DNA of 64,000 bases. Source: Collinsella aerofaciens (lineage in GTDB: Bacteria; Actinomycetota; Coriobacteriia; Coriobacteriales; Coriobacteriaceae). Below the pieces are notes generated by a model. It worked only from the letters and a program-made list of their open reading frames with translations, did not search any database and was not told where the DNA came from. The translations under genes and the position numbers were made by a program. Of this stretch, positions 60,567 through 64,000 are shown piece by piece (position 1 is the stretch's first letter; every line of letters begins with the position of its first letter). Location of the stretch: positions 1 to 64,000 of the forward strand of contig NZ_CABJFS010000004.1 in assembly GCF_902364945.1 (NCBI RefSeq), read 5' to 3'.

Positions 60567-63500
60567 ATGTCATCGCTTAAGACGACGCATCGCTGGGCGG
60601 TCGCTCAGCAAAACCCCGAGCTCGAAAAGGAGCTTTCGGCTGGTCTGGGCATTCCCGGGCTGGTGGCGCGCATTATGGTCGCGCACGGCATTGGCTCCAT
60701 CAAAGAGGGCCAATTGTTTTTGACGCCTTCGCTCGATCGCGACTGGGCCGACCCACTCATTATCCCGGGCATGTCGGTCGTTGCCGACCGCGTCGAGCGT
60801 GCTATTCGCAACCACGAGCACATTGCAGTCTTTGGCGATTTTGACGTTGACGGTATTACGTCGACCTGTCTGTTGACCGAGGCGCTGCGCACGTTTGGCG
60901 CCGATGTCACGCCGTTTATTCCGCATCGCTTTGATGAGGGCTACGGTCTTTCGCGCGCGGCACTCGACCGCGTTAACGAGCTCGCTCGCCCCCAGCTGAT
61001 CGTGACCGTCGATAACGGCATTGCCGCCAAGGAAGAGGTTTCCTATCTGGAGAGCCTGGGAATCGACCTGGTGGTCACGGACCATCACGAGCCCTCCGAT
61101 CAGGTGCCGCAGGGCGTGCCCCTGACCGACCCTAAGCTCGAGGACGAGGGCCCCTCGCGCGAGCTTGCCGGTGCCGGTGTGGCGCTCAAGCTGGTGCAGG
61201 TTTTGGGTGAGCGTCTGGGCAAGCCGTCGTATTGGCGTTCGTTGATTGAGGTCGCGGCGCTGGGTACCGTGTCCGACATGATGCCGCTCACGTCCGAGAA
61301 CCGCGCGCTGGTCGCCGAGGGCATCCAGCAGATGCGCGTGACGGCTCGTCCCGGCTACATCGCGCTGGCGGCGCTCGCCAAGGCCGACCTCTCTAGCATT
61401 ACGGCCGATGGCCTGTCGTTTTCGCTCATCCCTCGCCTGAATGCTGCCGGCCGCATGGCTGATCCCAAGCTGGCGCTCGACCTGCTGCTTGCCCGCGATC
61501 CTATCGAGGCAAGCGCGCTGGCGGCCGAGCTCGAGGAGATCAACCGCCAGCGCCGCGAGATCGAGGCGGAGCTCACGCGCGATGCCATGGCGAAGGTCGA
61601 GGAGACCTATGACGGCGGGCGCGCAATCGTCGTGGGCGGCGAGGGCTGGCACGAGGGCGTCAAGGGCATCGTGGCGAGCCGCCTGACCAATCGCTATCAC
61701 GTGCCGGCGCTGCTCTTCTCGATCGAGGACGGCATTGCACGCGGATCGGGCCGCTCGGTGGGCAAAGTCAACCTGTTCGACGCCGTCGAGCGTTGCTCCG
61801 ACCTGCTGATTCGTCGCGGCGGGCATGCCGGTGCGGTGGGTGTGACCATCGAGGCATCCAAGCTCGATGAGTTCCGCCGTCGCCTTTCGGCCGTGCTATC
61901 GGAGCTTCCCGCCGATGACTTTGAGGACACTGATGAGGTTGCCGCCACCGTTGACCTCTCCGAGCTGAATATCGAGACTATCGAGCAGATTTCTCGTCTT
62001 GAGCCGTTTGGCCAGGGCAATAAGGTGCCGCTTCTGGCCGCCGAGGGCGTGACGATGTGCGATCGCGCCGTGGTGGGCAAAACCGGCGAGCACATGCGCT
62101 TTGTGGCGACCGATGGCGCCGCGAGTGTGCCGGCCATCATGTTCCGCGTGCCGCAGATCGATAAGCTCATCAATTGCGACAGCGCCGTCGACTTGGTGTT
62201 CGAGGCCGTGGCCGAGCATTGGCAGGGACGCGTGAAGCCCAAGCTCATGATCAAAGATGTCTTGGTGCGCGATACCACGGCGTCCAATATCGACGATCCG
62301 GCATGTGAACTTCGCCGCGGCGTGCAACCGGCGGATTCTGGCCTGCGCCTGGAGTCGCGTAAGCGCGAGACACTCGCCCAGCTTTCTTATACCGAGCTGA
62401 CGCGCTCGCTTATCCATAGCTTTATCGGCTCGAACCAGCCGCACCGCGTGCAGGTCGAGGCGCTCGATGCCCTGGCCGATCACCAAAGTGTTCTGGCCGT
62501 TATGGGAACGGGGCGCGGCAAGTCGCTCATCTTCCATGTGCATGCCGCGCGCGAGGCGGTCCTTCGCGGGCGTGCGAGCATCTTTGTCTATCCGCTGCGT
62601 GCGCTCGTTGCCGACCAGGCCTATCACCTCTCGTCGACGATGGCAGCGCTTGGCATTGGCGTTGGCGTGCTGACCGGCGAGACCGTGGAGGCCGCACGCG
62701 ATGACGTGTTCGCCGGTCTAGCTTCGGGCCGCACCGGTATCGTGCTCACGACGCCCGAGTTCCTGTCTATCCACCGTGACCGTTTCGCGCGTTCGGGCCG
62801 CATCGGCTTTGTCGTTATCGATGAGGCGCACCACGCCGGCCTTGCCAAGGGCGGCGACCGTAGCGCCTATCTTGACATGCCCGATATCCTCAAAGCCCTG
62901 GGCGACCCGGTCGTTATGGCTGCGACGGCCACCGCGACGGCTCCGGTCGTGGCCGAGCTTGCCCGCATGTTGCCGATCACTCGCACGGTGGTCGACGAGA
63001 CGGTGCGCGAGAACCTGCAGCTCGAGGACGACCGCGACCTTGCGAGCCGCGAGAACCGTTTGGTGTCGATCGTGGCGACGGGGGAGAAGACCGTCATTTA
63101 CGTCAATTCGCGCGACCAGTCCGTGGCGCTCGCCAAGACGTTGCGCAAGCGTGTGCCCGATTGCGCAACCCATATCGCGTTCTATAACGCGGGGCTTGCG
63201 CGTTCCGATCGCCGTCGCGTGGAGGAAGCATTCCGAGACGGAAGCCTCAGCTGCATCGTTTCGACCTCTGCCTTTGGTGAGGGCGTGAACCTGCCCGATA
63301 TCCGCCATGTCGTGCTCTACCACATGCCCTTTGGCGGCATTGAGTTTAACCAGATGAGCGGACGCGCCGGTCGCGATGGCCGGCCCGCCGTGATCCACCT
63401 GCTCTATTCGTCGCGCGACGCCCGCATTAACGAGCGCCTACTCGACTGCTATGCGCCCGAGCGCGACGAGCTCGTCACGCTCTATCGCGCGCTGCAAACC

Positions 63501-63854
63501 ATGTGGCGCTCCAACCGCGGCAAGACCGGAGACGACTCGTTTAGTGCGAGCGATATCGATATTGCGCAGATGTGCCTTGCCATCGATGCTCGCACGCCGG
63601 TCGACGAGCGCTCGGTGGAAAGTGGCCTGGGAATCTTCGAAGAGCTTGGTTTCTGTCGAGTTTCGGGGTTTGACGACACTCGTCGCATCGCGATGGCCGA
63701 AAACCCCGGCCGCGTGCAATTGAGCAGGTCAATTCGCTATTTGGAGGGCTTGCGCTCGCGCATGGAGTTCTCGGCTTTCCGGAGTTGGGCGCTCGATTCG
63801 TGTGCTTCTGATATGCTAGCCAAAGTTAACCGCCCGATCGTACCGCGGGCCTAG
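60567..63854 (+). CDS. recJ: RecJ exonuclease fused to a RecQ-like DEAH helicase
   Basis: One 1095-residue chain with two enzymes. The RecJ part (about 1-565) has the DHH/DHHA1 motifs: GDFDVDG (90-96), VTVDNG, DHH (172-174), and later RGGHAGAVGVTIE. The C-terminal part (about 600-1095) is a superfamily 2 helicase: Walker A GTGRGKS (647-653), IDEAHHAG, TATATA, VNSRDQ, and motif VI QMSGRAGRDG. No RQC or HRDC domain is seen. RecJ degrades ssDNA 5' to 3' and usually works with RecQ in trans, so fusion would couple unwinding to digestion. ATG 60567 follows GGGGGTGGG. Confidence 0.85.
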   Translation: MSSLKTTHRWAVAQQNPELEKELSAGLGIPGLVARIMVAHGIGSIKEGQLFLTPSLDRDWADPLIIPGMSVVADRVERAIRNHEHIAVFGDFDVDGITSTCLLTEALRTFGADVTPFIPHRFDEGYGLSRAALDRVNELARPQLIVTVDNGIAAKEEVSYLESLGIDLVVTDHHEPSDQVPQGVPLTDPKLEDEGPSRELAGAGVALKLVQVLGERLGKPSYWRSLIEVAALGTVSDMMPLTSENRALVAEGIQQMRVTARPGYIALAALAKADLSSITADGLSFSLIPRLNAAGRMADPKLALDLLLARDPIEASALAAELEEINRQRREIEAELTRDAMAKVEETYDGGRAIVVGGEGWHEGVKGIVASRLTNRYHVPALLFSIEDGIARGSGRSVGKVNLFDAVERCSDLLIRRGGHAGAVGVTIEASKLDEFRRRLSAVLSELPADDFEDTDEVAATVDLSELNIETIEQISRLEPFGQGNKVPLLAAEGVTMCDRAVVGKTGEHMRFVATDGAASVPAIMFRVPQIDKLINCDSAVDLVFEAVAEHWQGRVKPKLMIKDVLVRDTTASNIDDPACELRRGVQPADSGLRLESRKRETLAQLSYTELTRSLIHSFIGSNQPHRVQVEALDALADHQSVLAVMGTGRGKSLIFHVHAAREAVLRGRASIFVYPLRALVADQAYHLSSTMAALGIGVGVLTGETVEAARDDVFAGLASGRTGIVLTTPEFLSIHRDRFARSGRIGFVVIDEAHHAGLAKGGDRSAYLDMPDILKALGDPVVMAATATATAPVVAELARMLPITRTVVDETVRENLQLEDDRDLASRENRLVSIVATGEKTVIYVNSRDQSVALAKTLRKRVPDCATHIAFYNAGLARSDRRRVEEAFRDGSLSCIVSTSAFGEGVNLPDIRHVVLYHMPFGGIEFNQMSGRAGRDGRPAVIHLLYSSRDARINERLLDCYAPERDELVTLYRALQTMWRSNRGKTGDDSFSASDIDIAQMCLAIDARTPVDERSVESGLGIFEELGFCRVSGFDDTRRIAMAENPGRVQLSRSIRYLEGLRSRMEFSAFRSWALDSCASDMLAKVNRPIVPRA

Positions 63855-63869
63855 GGGAAGGGGACCTCG

Positions 63870-64000
63870 ATGGATACCGCAGCCCGTACCGCCCATGATT
63901 CCACCCTCCAGCCGTTCTCGGAGATGGAGCACTATAAGCATGCCGATGAGCTGCCGCCCGAGATTATGGCGGACAGCTACGACAAGCTGGAGCGCTTGTG
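63870..64000 (+). CDS. Start of a gene, possibly RelA/SpoT-type
   Basis: An open frame begins with ATG 63870 behind GGGGAAGGGG and runs off the window after 43 residues (MDTAARTAHDST...). The visible sequence is acidic and has no catalytic motif. Its place after recJ and the PPEIMADSYDKLE stretch recall the N-terminus of (p)ppGpp synthetases/hydrolases, but this is a guess. Confidence 0.45.
   Translation, partial: MDTAARTAHDSTLQPFSEMEHYKHADELPPEIMADSYDKLERL

Overview
The window looks like a chromosome segment from a high-GC anaerobic gut actinobacterium of class Coriobacteriia, most likely Collinsella or a close relative. This rests on base composition, the gene repertoire (Etf-linked lactate oxidation, reverse rubrerythrin, PRD-controlled PTS, long single-chain PurL, LAQTG-type surface protein) and general protein character. 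No rRNA gene was seen and no search was run, so the genus is an inference. Genes lie on both strands in short operons. No tRNA, rRNA or CRISPR array was recognised.

Layout. Positions 1-650 hold the start of a very GC-rich IS110-family element: the transposase N-terminus, plus a long non-coding leader where the bridge RNA of this family would lie. Next come pdxST (pyridoxal phosphate synthesis) with a divergent PdxR-type regulator, reverse rubrerythrin, and an alcohol dehydrogenase/aldehyde dehydrogenase pair. Two very small genes, a metallophosphoesterase, and a PRD antiterminator with its PTS permease and YdjC-type deacetylase follow (to 12 kb). From 12 to 23.5 kb there is a DUF2130 coiled-coil protein, a Ski2-like helicase, TrmB, a Trm9-like methyltransferase, an XRE regulator with a DUF4097 protein, an Elp3 homologue and a spermidine-synthase-like protein.

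From 23.5 to 29.2 kb, three consecutive minus-strand genes encode a TerB-domain protein, a BrxD-like (DUF2791) ATPase and an Lhr-like helicase. This is the architecture of the Shango antiphage system and is the strongest accessory-system candidate here. From 29.2 to 33.3 kb lie a DUF554 membrane protein and a five-gene operon of secreted or wall-associated proteins. From 33.6 to 37.3 kb is a lactate dehydrogenase-EtfB-ferredoxin/EtfA operon of the electron-confurcating type. After that come an HD protein, AzlCD, a KdgT-like permease, a diguanylate cyclase, a frameshifted EamA transporter, PurL, a Kef-type antiporter, an SDR and homoserine dehydrogenase (to 51 kb). From 51 to 57.5 kb is a complete branched-chain amino-acid ABC transporter operon with two tandem binding proteins. 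The end carries CutC, a GalT-like HIT protein, a BASS transporter, a RecJ-helicase fusion and the start of one more gene.

Several intergenic regions hold long inverted repeats whose arms differ completely from place to place but remain self-complementary (697-760, 11968-11998, 16739-16861, 26074-26110, 57658-57722). One spacer holds a tandem array of 62-bp hairpin units (48336-48511). Together with the IS110 leader, the Shango-like operon and the Elp3/Trm9-like pair, these are the parts most worth following up.
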